Source of the DNA: Parachlorella kessleri
Lineage: Eukaryota; Chlorophyta; Trebouxiophyceae; Chlorellales; Chlorellaceae
DNA length: 17,344 nt
Direction: 5' to 3'
Assembly: GCA_001598975.1 (NCBI GenBank)
Contig: BBXU01002849.1
Coordinates: forward strand, 1-17,344
Shown: in pieces, positions 1-8,605 of the stretch
How the letters are laid out: each line of letters starts with the position of its first letter
How positions within the stretch are numbered: position 1 is the stretch's first letter
Notes under the pieces: model-generated
The model's input: only the letters and a program-made list of their open reading frames with translations
What the model was told of the DNA's origin: nothing
The model's database searches: none
Program-made: the position numbers and the translations under genes

Positions 1-205
1 GGGGGGGATGCACGCTGGAGGCTGAGATGGGGCTTGGCTACTGGATGAGATGGAAGGCTGACCTGTTTGTCGTTACTTGCGAGCCCTCCTGGCCCAGGGG
101 TGAGGGGTAACATTGTGTGATCGTGCGAGTGAGCAAGTCGCCAGCTGTGCGCCCGCCTGGCGCTTGGATCCATTTTTTTATTCTTTCATTATGGTCTGGT
201 TGCAG

Positions 206-2271
206 GCCAGCCCATGTCTGCGGCCGCCTTCAGCGGCGACGGTTCCCTGTTGGCAGTAGCAACGGGGGGTACTGTGACACTGTGGGATGCGCAGCGCATA
301 TCGCTGCTGGGCGTGCTGCCGGCGCCGCTGGGCGCAGGCGGGGCGGCGATCAGTCACCTGGCCTTCCTCCATGACTCACCCTCCTTGGTGAGCCGTTCTC
401 ACCATGCTTGAGGTCGTGGTTACGAGCGCAGGACTTGCGGCAGCAAGAGACGACCATGCTGATCACGCACAGCTGGCAGTGCTGTTGTCACGCAACGCCC
501 CTCCTTGACGACATGCGTGTGTGCTATGCACTGTACGCAGTAGTAAATCAGTGCTACAGCTGTACTGCAGGAGATCATTGCCAGAAGCTCGTCCGCCTCT
601 CCCGTGTCCGGCACTGTCTTAAGTGTCACGCTCAAGCTGCTCGCTGGCTGTGTCGTCATGTATTCACAGGCGCTGCTGGTGGTGCACAACTGCAGGTTGC
701 TGCTAGCCCCACCCACCTGACCCTCTTCAACCTGCTGACCCAGGCAGCAGACTGATGTAATCTTTTAGTCACAGCAACTGCTTGTGCACATGTGCAGGTC
801 GCCGCCAGCCCCACCCACCTGACCCTCTTCAACCTGCTGACCCAGGCAGCAGAGTGGTGCCACCCCCTGCCGGTGACCTCACTAGCAGCAGACCCCGCCT
901 CGCAGCATTTTGCTGTCGTGGTGCCCCCCTGGCCTGGCTGCAGCGTGGCAGCAGCAGGCACAGCAGCAGCGGGCACAGCGGGAACAGCCCCGGCAGGCGA
1001 AGCAGCACCAGCAGCGGCGGCGGCGGCGGGCGGGGCAGATGGAGGGGCGGGAGCAGCAGCAACAGCAGCAGCAGCAGCAGCAGGGATAGGCGGGGAAGCC
1101 GGCCTTGGCGCCGGCGAAGGCGGCAGCCGCAAACGCTTGCGTAAGCAGCAGAAGGCATTGCAGCAGGCGCAGGCGCAGCAGCAGCAGCCGCCAGGGGTTG
1201 CGCCGCTTCAGGCGCAGCTGCCGGCACAGCAGCAGCAGCAACAGCAGCAGCCGGGTGCGCCGGCGCCGGGGGCTGTGCTTGTGTTTAAGGACGCCGGGAG
1301 GGCGCCGGTGGCGGGCTGGGCGCTGGCGCGACCGGCGGCGCAGGCGGTGTTTGCGCTACCGAAAACACCACTGCATAGCGGGGCAGCCAAGGTGGGTTGT
1401 CCAACCTTATGTTCCTTAAACGGAAAGGAGGCGCTACACTAGTAGAACTCCGTGTGTGTGTTCTCAAGCGGCCCACCCTTGATGTGTGTTGGTGGGGACG
1501 TGCGCTGGGTTCGCTGTGCTGCGCTTTCGAGATTCCCATCTAAATTTTCAAGCTGCCAGGGCCAGAGTCACTTCAGGGCCAACTGGCAGAGCTGTGTTGT
1601 GCCTGGGTATTCATGTGATTGTATGTGGACATGTGCTTGGTCACCTTACGTGGCCTGTCGCAATCATGCCTGCTCTCGCCAGCCTAGTATACAGTTTGTA
1701 TGTTATCCATCCACCCATCCATTTATATATTTGTCCCATTGGATACATATAATAGGAAGGGGTCAAGGGTTAAGGTGGCTTGGGTTTAGCTGCGTCACTT
1801 GATTGTTGACCCTGGCCGGTCTTCCCCCTGTAGGGATCCCTCCCGGGTATGAGCCCTCTTATCATTCTATCTCCCGACCGTCAGTTTGCCCAGGCCAGCG
1901 CAGCAGGCGCAGCGCGAGAGGCAGCACAGCAGGCCAAGCAGGGCACCGCCACGCTGGACCTCTACCGGCGGGCGGACAGCTTTGCCATGCCAGCAGGCAA
2001 AGCAGGCAAAGCAGGCCTGGCGGCCCAGACGCCCCCCGAGATCTTCGGCCTGGAGGCGATGTATGGGCCGCAGCAGCAGAAGCAGGCGCAGCAGGGGCCT
2101 GCGGCACTGGACACAGCAGGCGTAGCGGGGGCAGCAGGGACGGGGGGCTGGGGTGCGCTGTTTGATGCTCCGTCGCATGTGCTGCCGCCGCCGAGCACGC
2201 TTTGCCCAGCCTTCCTGCAGCTGATAGTGGGCCGGGAGGGGGTGCGGGCTGCGGGCGATACAGAGCAGTAG
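206..2271 (+). CDS. WDR75: WDR75/NAN1-like WD-repeat protein, C-terminal part (5' exons outside window)
   Basis: Homologs are nucleolar t-UTP/UTP-A subunits of the small-subunit processome that support pre-rRNA transcription and 18S maturation. Exons read from splice sites and frame: 206-387, 798-1391 and 1834-2271 (stop TGA/TAG context at 2269-2271). Exon 206-387 carries a WD blade (FSGDGSLLAVATGGTVTLWD). Exon 798-1391 continues with LTLFNLLTQAAEW, matching the WDR75 segment that ends NLLSCALEW, then a poly-Ala/poly-Gln insert (about 950-1250) that animal homologs lack. The last exon holds DAPSHVLPPPSTLCPAFLQL, matching the family hallmark DTPSHVLP near the C terminus. Family assignment rests on recalled family motifs and is strong; exon joins are inferred. 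The first 205 bases look like intron ending in TTGCAG. An extra copy of the 798 exon start lies at 696. Confidence 0.85.
672..859 (+). repeat. 102-bp tandem duplication of an exon start with its acceptor (WDR75-like gene)
   Basis: Two copies, 672-757 and 774-859, offset 102 bp. Each contains the end of the intron (TGCAG) and the first 19 or so codons of the exon; 709-752 is nearly identical to 811-854. The upstream copy reads in phase from its own acceptor at 696 but reaches TGA at 753-755, with TGTAA at 756-760. The downstream copy is the one that continues into the WDR75-like protein. Confidence 0.9.
944..1260 (+). repeat. CAG/GCG-rich low-complexity coding insert
   Basis: Imperfect trinucleotide-rich sequence inside the large WDR75-like exon. 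In frame it codes for Ala/Gly runs (about 945-1100), a short basic stretch SRKRLRKQQK, and Gln runs (about 1160-1255). Such expanded homopeptides are common in chlorophyte nuclear genes. No frame break is seen. Confidence 0.75.
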
Positions 2272-2379
2272 CAGGGTGGTAAAGGGTGGTAGACAACAGC
2301 AGCCCACTGTGCCTTTAACGTCGTCTGGTGCTTGTCTTTTCTTTATCGGCATTGCCTAAGACCTCTCCTTGTGCTGGGC

Positions 2380-2424
2380 TGTAAAACTTGATGAGAATAA
2401 TTTTGGTGTGCCAGTCGCTTGTAA
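2380..2424 (+). terminator. Polyadenylation signals TGTAA (two) for the WDR75-like gene
   Basis: TGTAA occurs at 2380-2384 and 2420-2424, 108 and 148 bases after the stop codon. TGTAA is the usual near-upstream element in green algae (established for Chlamydomonas relatives), with cleavage normally 10-20 bases further on. Either could be used. Confidence 0.55.
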
Positions 2425-3553
2425 TGCCAGAAGGCAAAGGGGTCAGGTTATAGCCTTCTGATGATATTGCCGTGAGAGCAAGGTGTTGGCCGGCATTTGA
2501 CAGGTGCCAGCTGCGGCAGTTAGCAGAGCTGAAGGAAGAAGTTTGCAAAAGTACAGTCAGGACTGTTCCGAAATTACATCCCTGAGGCAATTTGCAGAGT
2601 GGTGTGAACGGAGGAACTCATAGAGTCTTGTGAAGCCTTGGTTAACACCGTACCCCAGCCAACTCATAGCTGGGATGCCCTGCCCACCATGTGACGTCGT
2701 CTAGAATATTTCGCTTCTTACAATCATGCAAGGCTGGGTGCAATCAGTTAGCACATGCCTACGCTAAGCGGGTAAGCAGGGGCAGGGGGTGCTGTGCCAA
2801 GGCAGAACCATATCTGGAGTGGTTGACCGCCATTAACTCAGCTCCACTACAGTTAGGCCGCAGTATGGTCGTATCCTCGGCAGAGGTACTGCAGGTCTTT
2901 GGTAAAGGTCTTTAGTATAGCGTGAAGGCTGCCATGCAAGGGCTTCCTGACTCTGCATCTCTTTCAAAATCCCTCTCCATATCAAGCAAGTCGCGTGGTA
3001 GGTATGGGTTGCTTTCGTGGGAAACCCAGCGTGCTGTTACCGTCTCAGCGGGACTGGTCCTAAGGACAATCAGTGTCAGTCGCTATTTAACAGCCTGGGA
3101 CGGCCGGAAAGTGATGTAAGACACCAGCTCGAATGGAATCAGACAACTGCACAGCTCTCAGGGCGCCAGCGCGCACATGCTACCCCTCTGTCACCTGTCT
3201 GGGCACCCCACTGGGTGACGTCCAAGAAGCAAGTACGCAAAGTGACCCCTTCTTGTTGATGAGCTGCTGAACAGCACGTGGAGAGAGTGTTGGCTTGCAT
3301 CGTCGTAGCCTGAAGCGGGGACAGCTGGCTGCAGCTCTACCGGTGGCAGGCGCAACGTGATATCCTCATGAGATACGATGCCATCGCCACCGATGCTTTC
3401 TGCCTGGTGCGAAGCTCTAGAACGACCCACCGTGGACATAATCGACCTATGTGGCATTGCCACAGTGGTTCCTAACCGTAAAGTTCGAAGTTCCTGCTTA
3501 CACACTTCACAAAATTCTTTGGGCGTCGACTCGCCCGATCCAATGCTTTGTAG
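2425..3553. other. No supported gene; presumed 3' flank, promoter and 5' exons/introns of the membrane-protein gene
   Basis: I could not assign coding exons here. Open frames exist on both strands but have no recognisable protein character or convincing splice partners. Another TGTAA lies at 3115-3119. The 5' end of the downstream gene must lie here if the acceptor at 3553 (CTTTGTAG) is real, because the frame behind that acceptor is closed by the TAG at 3551-3553. Confidence 0.4.
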
Positions 3554-4957
3554 GCAGTCCTGGCAGGCCATGCCATCACCCACGGCCCAGCCTTGCCTGG
3601 GCACAGCATCGCCTTCTTGGTGGCCCTCTCAGCCCTTAGCCTGCTAGACCACCTGTGGCACCGGTGGCAGCCAGTTACCCACGCAGCCTGGGCCAGCCTC
3701 CTGACGCTCCTGGTCAATGTGGGCATCATCTGCAACCCGCTCAGCTGGGCCGTCGGCTACAGCACCTGCAAGAAGCTGGGAAACCCCGCCAGTGGGGGCG
3801 GCACTGGGTGGGACATCTTTGCCCTAGGCCTGCTTTGGGCAAGCCACGGGCTGTGCTTAGCAATCCAGGGCCTGGGGCGGCGCCTGTCAGGGTTCTGGCC
3901 GCAGGCCGCGCAGCAGGCAAGTCATGGTCTCTTGCTGGCGGGTGGGTGGAAGTTGTTTGAATGTACCCTGCCTTGTCGACATGCAAATATGTACCCATTT
4001 CAGTATGGCTGTAAGTCATCAACCTTGCTCCTAGGAGGCCTGCAGCCGGCTTGCCACAACCCCTCCTCTACACCCAGTACCACTGGAGTCACCGCACCAA
4101 GGCATGCATGTGCCAGCGCACCGAGTGCAAAGGCGGCAGCACCGGGTGGCCTTGCCCTGCTAGAAATGACCCAGCTAGCAAAGAGTGCCGGCAAAAGCTG
4201 CTGTGGAGCACGCATTTGTGTGCTGCAGGCGCTGCTGGTGGCGCTTGCCATGCAGAACAATGTTAGCGTGTGCTCTCAGCTGCAGCTGGACCTCCCCAGT
4301 GTTAGGGAGCAGCTGCAGCGTGGCGCAGCCCACCTGCAGACACTGGCACTTCTGCCCACGACAGCTCCCCTGGGCGTGCCCTGGGTCAACAGCTTGCCTG
4401 GGCAGGCACAGTGCCGAGCAGTGCTGCTCTTCTGGCAGCTGTCCCTTGGGATTGTGCTGCCGCTGAGCCTGCAGCTGCGGCGCTGCCAGGTCATGCGCCA
4501 ACAAAGGGCCACAGCTGCCCAGGCTGTGCCACAGGGGCAGGCAGCAGGGCACCAGCCACGCGATGCAGCAGCTGCAAGCAGCAGCAGGGTGGTGGGTGAT
4601 GATGGTGGGAGTGGCAGCGGGGCTGGGCGCGGCTCCGCCAGTACCACCGGAAGCGGCAGCAGGGGCTGGGGCCCAGTGATGGATGAGACCCATGTGAGAT
4701 CACCGCCAGGCGCTGATGGCGGTGGCGAAGCAGCCAGGCAGCAGGCCCAGCCGCACCGTGCAGGCGCCCCAGACAGCACTCTTGGCAGCAGCAGCAGCAG
4801 CAGCAGCATCAGTCCAAGGATGCTGTTGTGCATGGCAGTCCAGCTGGTGGCAGCGGCCTGGCTGGTTTCGGTGGGCCTGACTCAGGTGCTGATGGTTGGA
4901 GATGCTGCCTCAGAGGGGAACCCAGCGGGGCCAAGAATGGATTGTGGGAGCAAGTGA
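3554..4957 (+). CDS. Predicted multi-pass membrane protein, hypothetical (5' end not resolved)
   Basis: A single frame stays open from a possible acceptor at 3553 to TGA at 4955-4957 (467 codons). I do not recognise the family. Hydrophobic segments suggest about six membrane spans: around SIAFLVALSALSLLDHLW, the stretch after it ending NPLSWAVGY, GWDIFALGLLWASHGLCLAI, LQALLVALAM, VLLFWQLSLGIVLPLSLQL, and LVAAAWLVSVGLTQVLMV close to the C terminus. A polar Gly/Ser/Ala-rich loop (about 4500-4810) with a Ser run coded by AGC repeats separates the last two. No in-frame ATG lies near the start, so upstream exons are likely. An in-frame intron 3917-4228 (CAG|GCAAGT to TGCTGCAG) would remove a weakly protein-like stretch and join ...QAAQQ to ALLVALAM. 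No TGTAA follows before the convergent gene, so the real 3' end is also uncertain. Confidence 0.6.
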   Translation, partial: AVLAGHAITHGPALPGHSIAFLVALSALSLLDHLWHRWQPVTHAAWASLLTLLVNVGIICNPLSWAVGYSTCKKLGNPASGGGTGWDIFALGLLWASHGLCLAIQGLGRRLSGFWPQAAQQASHGLLLAGGWKLFECTLPCRHANMYPFQYGCKSSTLLLGGLQPACHNPSSTPSTTGVTAPRHACASAPSAKAAAPGGLALLEMTQLAKSAGKSCCGARICVLQALLVALAMQNNVSVCSQLQLDLPSVREQLQRGAAHLQTLALLPTTAPLGVPWVNSLPGQAQCRAVLLFWQLSLGIVLPLSLQLRRCQVMRQQRATAAQAVPQGQAAGHQPRDAAAASSSRVVGDDGGSGSGAGRGSASTTGSGSRGWGPVMDETHVRSPPGADGGGEAARQQAQPHRAGAPDSTLGSSSSSSSISPRMLLCMAVQLVAAAWLVSVGLTQVLMVGDAASEGNPAGPRMDCGSK

Positions 4958-6116
4958 CCTCCCAGTGAAACTTGCTGGCTCGTGCGTAGGGTGCGTTGTG
5001 GCCCTTTGTGACTCCTGGCTGTGTTGGGTGGGTGGTGGCAGGGGCTGCATCCCCAGCGTGTTGCGGGCTAGCGCGAGCAGCAGCATGGGGGCCTTGTAGG
5101 GATTGTGTGCTTGTGGATGCTGGCAGGTACTGAGGCGCTTGGAGGCGACGGTGCACTGTATTGACAGGGCAGGTCGTAAGATACAGTAGGCTTTCGGCTT
5201 TCTGTGAGTATTGCATCCACCTGCACAGGTGTTGGTTGTCAGCGGGAATGGAGAGTGTAGTCACACAGTCCGCCCAGTGGTGTGGCCAGCCTTATGTCTG
5301 TCCCTGAGCGTATTAGCTTGCTATCCATGAACTTTTCCTTACCTCATGTACTTGACTCAACCTGCTAACGCAAAAACCAAATTCTTATAAGAAATGTGTG
5401 GCCTGGGTTTAATCTCCCTAGGACAGCTCTCAATTAGCAGCAGGCAGGTGTGTGCTGGGGACAGATTTCACTGGCGACAACTCAGGCCCAAGATTGAATG
5501 GGCCACCGAAGTGTCCCTAGTCCCAACACGGCGCTTCTGGGTATGGCCCGCAACCTCGTCCGCAAAGCTCTTCCCCCAGGCAGCCAAAGGGTGCTCTCTG
5601 CCACTGGCAGGCTGCAACCAGGCTAGTCATTCTATGACTCATCCAGGGTCATCCAGGGCATGGCAGCTCCATAAATATTTATAGCACACTTGCATCTAGC
5701 CTCGCCAGTGCAGTTCGGCCCTACCGCTCTCCTGTTTGCAAAGCCTGCCCCCATCACCACATAAACAGAGCCACCTGCTGGATCATAACCATGGAATTAT
5801 TCCAGTAGCCCACACCCTGCCTACCCTGAGAGCATGCTTTGCATGCTGCCCTGCCATCCCAGGTGGGTTCTTCTTCCAAAGCTCACCTACCTACCGTCAG
5901 TAGAACAAGTATCAAGTCGAGCTGTGGCAACCATCAATGCGACTTCGAACCCAAATGTCCTACACATTCTAATCTCCACATCCAGACTGCTACCCTTCAG
6001 CACACCTAACCTAACACGACAAAAGCTCCCTATGCTGCTGCAGTCCAACCACCCCAAACCATCCGCAAACCACTTGCCCACCCTACACATGTACAAAGAA
6101 CAAATACTGGTACAGG
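4958..6116. other. Convergent intergenic region, no supported gene
   Basis: This stretch lies between the stop of the + strand membrane-protein gene and the polyadenylation signal of the - strand RAD6-like gene. Short open frames on both strands have no recognisable content. No + strand TGTAA was found. A TATAAG occurs near 5386 with no gene attached to it. Confidence 0.5.
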
Positions 6117-6121
6117 TTACA
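6117..6121 (-). terminator. Polyadenylation signal TGTAA for the RAD6-like gene
   Basis: TTACA on the + strand reads TGTAA on the coding strand, 65 bases after the stop codon at 6186. Spacing is typical for a short algal 3' UTR. Confidence 0.6.
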
Positions 6122-6185
6122 AGCAAGAGTAGTTATGGCCATGGTCAGTGTTGTTTCAATGACATGAGTCAGGTTTTTGCCCCCC

Positions 6186-8030
6186 TTATGAGTCATCCTC
6201 ATCATCCTCGTCATCATCTCCGTCATCCAGCCAGCTGGCCTCCACCACCTCCTTCACTCGCCGGTTGTACTCTTTCCTGCACTTTGGCATGACTACTTAC
6301 CCTTGCAGTTGGTAGCCAGTGGCTTGTTCCTCGCTGCTTACACCGCAAAACAACCGCTTATGCCTGCAAAGCTAACACCACCAGGGCAAGCACCCTCGAT
6401 CAATCCCCCACCTGTTCTCATTGAACAGCCGGGCCGCCTCTGAGTTGGCTGGCGAGTTGGGGTTTGGGTCGCTCAACAGACTCTGCATGAAGCATGAAGA
6501 ACAAACTCACACAGTCCAGTCTGCTGCTTAAGGCTTCTAGACTCAAGACAGTGAGGCGGCCACAAGAAAGTGCCACCTGGGTTGATGTCAGGTTGGCTAG
6601 GCTGCTGTGTAGCACCAGATTTACAGTAAAGACTGCTGCTTGAGACCACCCAAGAGCTGCCCACCTGGATTGACGTCAGGATGGCGGAGACGTCATAGAT
6701 GGGGCTCCACTGGTTTTGCAGGATGTCCAGGCAGATGCCGCCGTCCGCATAAACTGCAAACAGGCACGCAGCAGGTGCACTGCCATGGTTGCCTGCGCCA
6801 GGCTCCCACCAGACGAGCGCCCCGAATGCTAGGCACAGGAGCACATCGCCGGGCGCCACAAAACACCTAGATGCTGGCAGTGCCCTGCAAGATGTTGGGA
6901 GTGCACCAGCCCAATGCAGGCCCCGCTGCAGCCGTGCCCAGCTCCACCCTGGCATGGGCATCTCCAGGGAGCCGGCACAAACTACCGTGAGGGAAAGGAA
7001 AAAAGGACAGGGGAGTGCCCACACTGCAGCACCACCCCCTTGCAAGCCTTCCCGTTCACTGTTTGGGTGGTGCATGCCTGCCTCATTTGTACCGAGACGA
7101 ACAACTTCTGGTACCATGCAAAGGTGTGCCCACATCACAGCATCACCCCTTGGCTCACTGTTTGGGTGGTACATGCGTGTCCGGAACTTGACCACGGGTG
7201 CCTTGTTGGGGTAGTCCTCAGAAAATTCCATGGTCAGCTTGAACACCCCTGCATAGCTTGTGAATAGTGGTCAGCCTTGAATACCCCTGCAATGGGTGCC
7301 GTGCTGGGGTAGTCCTCAGAGAACTCCATGGTCAGCTTGAACACCCCTGCATGAAAATTTGAATAATGGTCAGCTTGAACACCCCTGCAATGGGATGCCT
7401 TGTTGGGGTAGTCCTCAGAGAAGTCCAAGGTCAGCTTGAACACCCCTGTACATGATTATTACCAGCTGAGCCAGCTGAGTCATGCAGTCACCAACAGGGG
7501 TACAATGACGGCAGACTTCAAAAGTCAATCTGCGGTCAGCGAAGCTGAGCGCATCGGCAGGGGTTTGTGAGTCAAGGTGTACCAGGACAGGCTCGCCACG
7601 TGGTCAAACAACCTATCCAGAGGCGTAAGGTCGGAGGAGCGAGGGCATTTAAATCCATTTGGGTGGCTTCCTGCCACCACTGGAAGCTGGACCTTAGGTT
7701 GGTCCGCACAGTCCTAACACAAACCGTCCGGGGGTGCCAGAGTGGCAAACTCACCGCCGTCCCAAACTGTCTCCTCGGGTCCAAAGATGACTGCGTTCCA
7801 CTGCATGATATTGTCTGGGTGAGGGGATGCATTCACACCGTCGGGGGGGTCTTGCGAGAGGCCTGCCAGGCAACATAAACACCGGCTCAGTATGTTATCT
7901 TTTACAACACTGAGCCCAAGGGACTGGCGAGCTCTCAGGTGGTACAAGTGCAAGTGCCACAGGGTTGGATAGCAAGGTGTTACTTACGCTTGAAGTCTCT
8001 CATCAGGCGCTTCCTTGCTGGTGTTGTCAT
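6186..8030 (-). CDS. UBC2: RAD6/UBC2-type ubiquitin-conjugating enzyme E2
   Basis: Takes ubiquitin from E1 on a catalytic cysteine and passes it to substrates. Family members work with RAD18 on PCNA in damage tolerance, with BRE1/HUB ligases on histone H2B, and in N-degron turnover. Six exons join in frame: 8030-7988, 7862-7755, 7248-7159, 6753-6665, 6482-6412, 6276-6186; all introns are GT-AG. The product is 163 residues. It opens [15 protein letters not shown], has HPN at 78-80, catalytic Cys88 in [20 protein letters not shown], and the plant-like end [14 protein letters not shown] at residue 149, all at family-standard spacing. Residues 150-163 ([14 protein letters not shown]) add an acidic tail, as in yeast Rad6 but unlike most plant and animal forms. 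Intron 2 holds four extra, diverged exon-3 starts. Identification is very secure. Confidence 0.95.
6571..6690 (-). repeat. 88-bp tandem duplication of the RAD6-like exon 4 donor
   Basis: The true exon 4 end (coding strand ...CTGACGTCAATCCAG|GTGGGC, donor at 6664) is echoed 88 bases further into the intron as ...CTGACATCAACCCAG|GTGGCA (donor at 6576). The peptide ILTSIQ becomes NLTSTQ. A shared GACTGCTGCTT-like flank (near 6521 and 6634 on the + strand) suggests the duplicated unit was longer. Confidence 0.7.
7014..7184 (-). repeat. 99-bp tandem duplication of the RAD6-like exon 3 donor
   Basis: The exon 3 end with its donor (coding strand CACCCAAACA|GTGAGC, donor 7158) recurs 99 bases downstream as CACCCAAACA|GTGAAC (donor 7059). 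The encoded MYHPNSE becomes MHHPNSE. Intron flanks also match: GTGCCCAC.TC.CAGCA.CACCC-like sequence on the + strand at about 7125 and 7014. Confidence 0.8.
7189..7445 (-). repeat. Five-acceptor tandem array of RAD6-like exon 3 starts, 98/99-bp higher-order unit
   Basis: CAG followed by GGGTGTTCAAGCTGACC (one copy has GGGTATTCAAGGCTGACC) recurs with exon-start positions 7445, 7384, 7346, 7286 and 7248. Spacings are 61, 38, 60 and 38, so a long copy plus a short copy form a 98-99 bp unit repeated twice before the functional exon. Long copies code for VFKLT(L/M)(D/E)FSEDYP(N/S); short copies lose that centre and share a .CC A.TATTCA tail. Only the copy at 7248 runs on to a complete exon with a donor. 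Confidence 0.93.
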
Positions 8031-8605
8031 GAGAGGAAAGCCTGCCTAGCCTGCTCGCAGTGTCGACCTAGGTTGTGCGAGGAAGTGACGCTAGTCAGAT
8101 CTTTAGGTCGACTGCTTGTCCAATTGCCTCTGACCTGAATGCTACAAGGCTTGCCACGGTGGACGCGGTAAGGGCACTGCTAAAATAACAAGCCCAGCCT
8201 TGGCGCCGGGAGGGGATTGGCTAAGCTAAACTGAGCAAGAGGGGCTGCTGGCAGCAACAGGTGACATAACTTGTGGTCAAACCTGGGGCTGTAGGGGGTG
8301 CGGGTCATGCCAGCTTGCGCGTGGCGTGCAAACTGGCTGAACCTTTGAGAACTGCAGGAGTAGGCATTATATCGTTCTTATACTCATACGCTAGTGCTTG
8401 TGTCCCCGCATTGAGGGGGCTCTGGCTGGCTTTATCGGCTTTCGGTGCCTTCCCGATAGGTTGCTGCCTGCTGCCTGCTGTTGTTGATCAGATATGCCTT
8501 TCAGCTGCAACCCTGCGTACGAGTAGCGGTGGCCCTGGCCTGGTTGCAGGCGGTCTCTTTATCCCAGACTGCCACCTGGCGTCCCGAGCTTTGGCGCAGG
8601 GCTTC
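8031..8605. promoter_or_regulatory. Divergent promoter and 5' leader region (RAD6-like gene leftward, acidic protein gene rightward)
   Basis: 575 bases separate the two start codons. An ATTGG (inverted CCAAT) lies near 8216 and an A/T-rich TTATATCG near 8367; neither is proven. Toward the rightward gene, two short upstream frames begin with ATG at 8307 (13 codons) and 8494 (10 codons) and would lie in the leader if transcription starts before them. Confidence 0.4.

Noticed and set aside
670..695. Possible 26-base microexon (or a 9-base one) in the WDR75-like gene
   Set aside because: It would break the frame into the following exon or rely on a weak donor; it is better explained as the duplicated intron end, and 387 joins 798 directly in frame.
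656..1241. Long poly-Ala, poly-Leu and poly-Cys open frames on the - strand
   Set aside because: They are shadows of the CAG/GCG-rich WDR75-like exon; repeated triplets leave all frames open.
3191..3604. 137-codon - strand open frame with two CxxC pairs (CQDC ... CEVC), zinc-ribbon-like
   Set aside because: The rest of the frame has no protein character, it overlaps the start of the + strand membrane-protein exon, and I see no neighbouring exons on that strand.
5834..6292. 152-codon + strand open frame
   Set aside because: It covers the RAD6-like 3' UTR and last exon in antisense and has no recognisable content.
7014..7448. Reading the repeated exon 3 pieces as mutually exclusive functional exons
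   Set aside because: The upstream copies have no donor and run into a stop; they cannot substitute for the complete exon.
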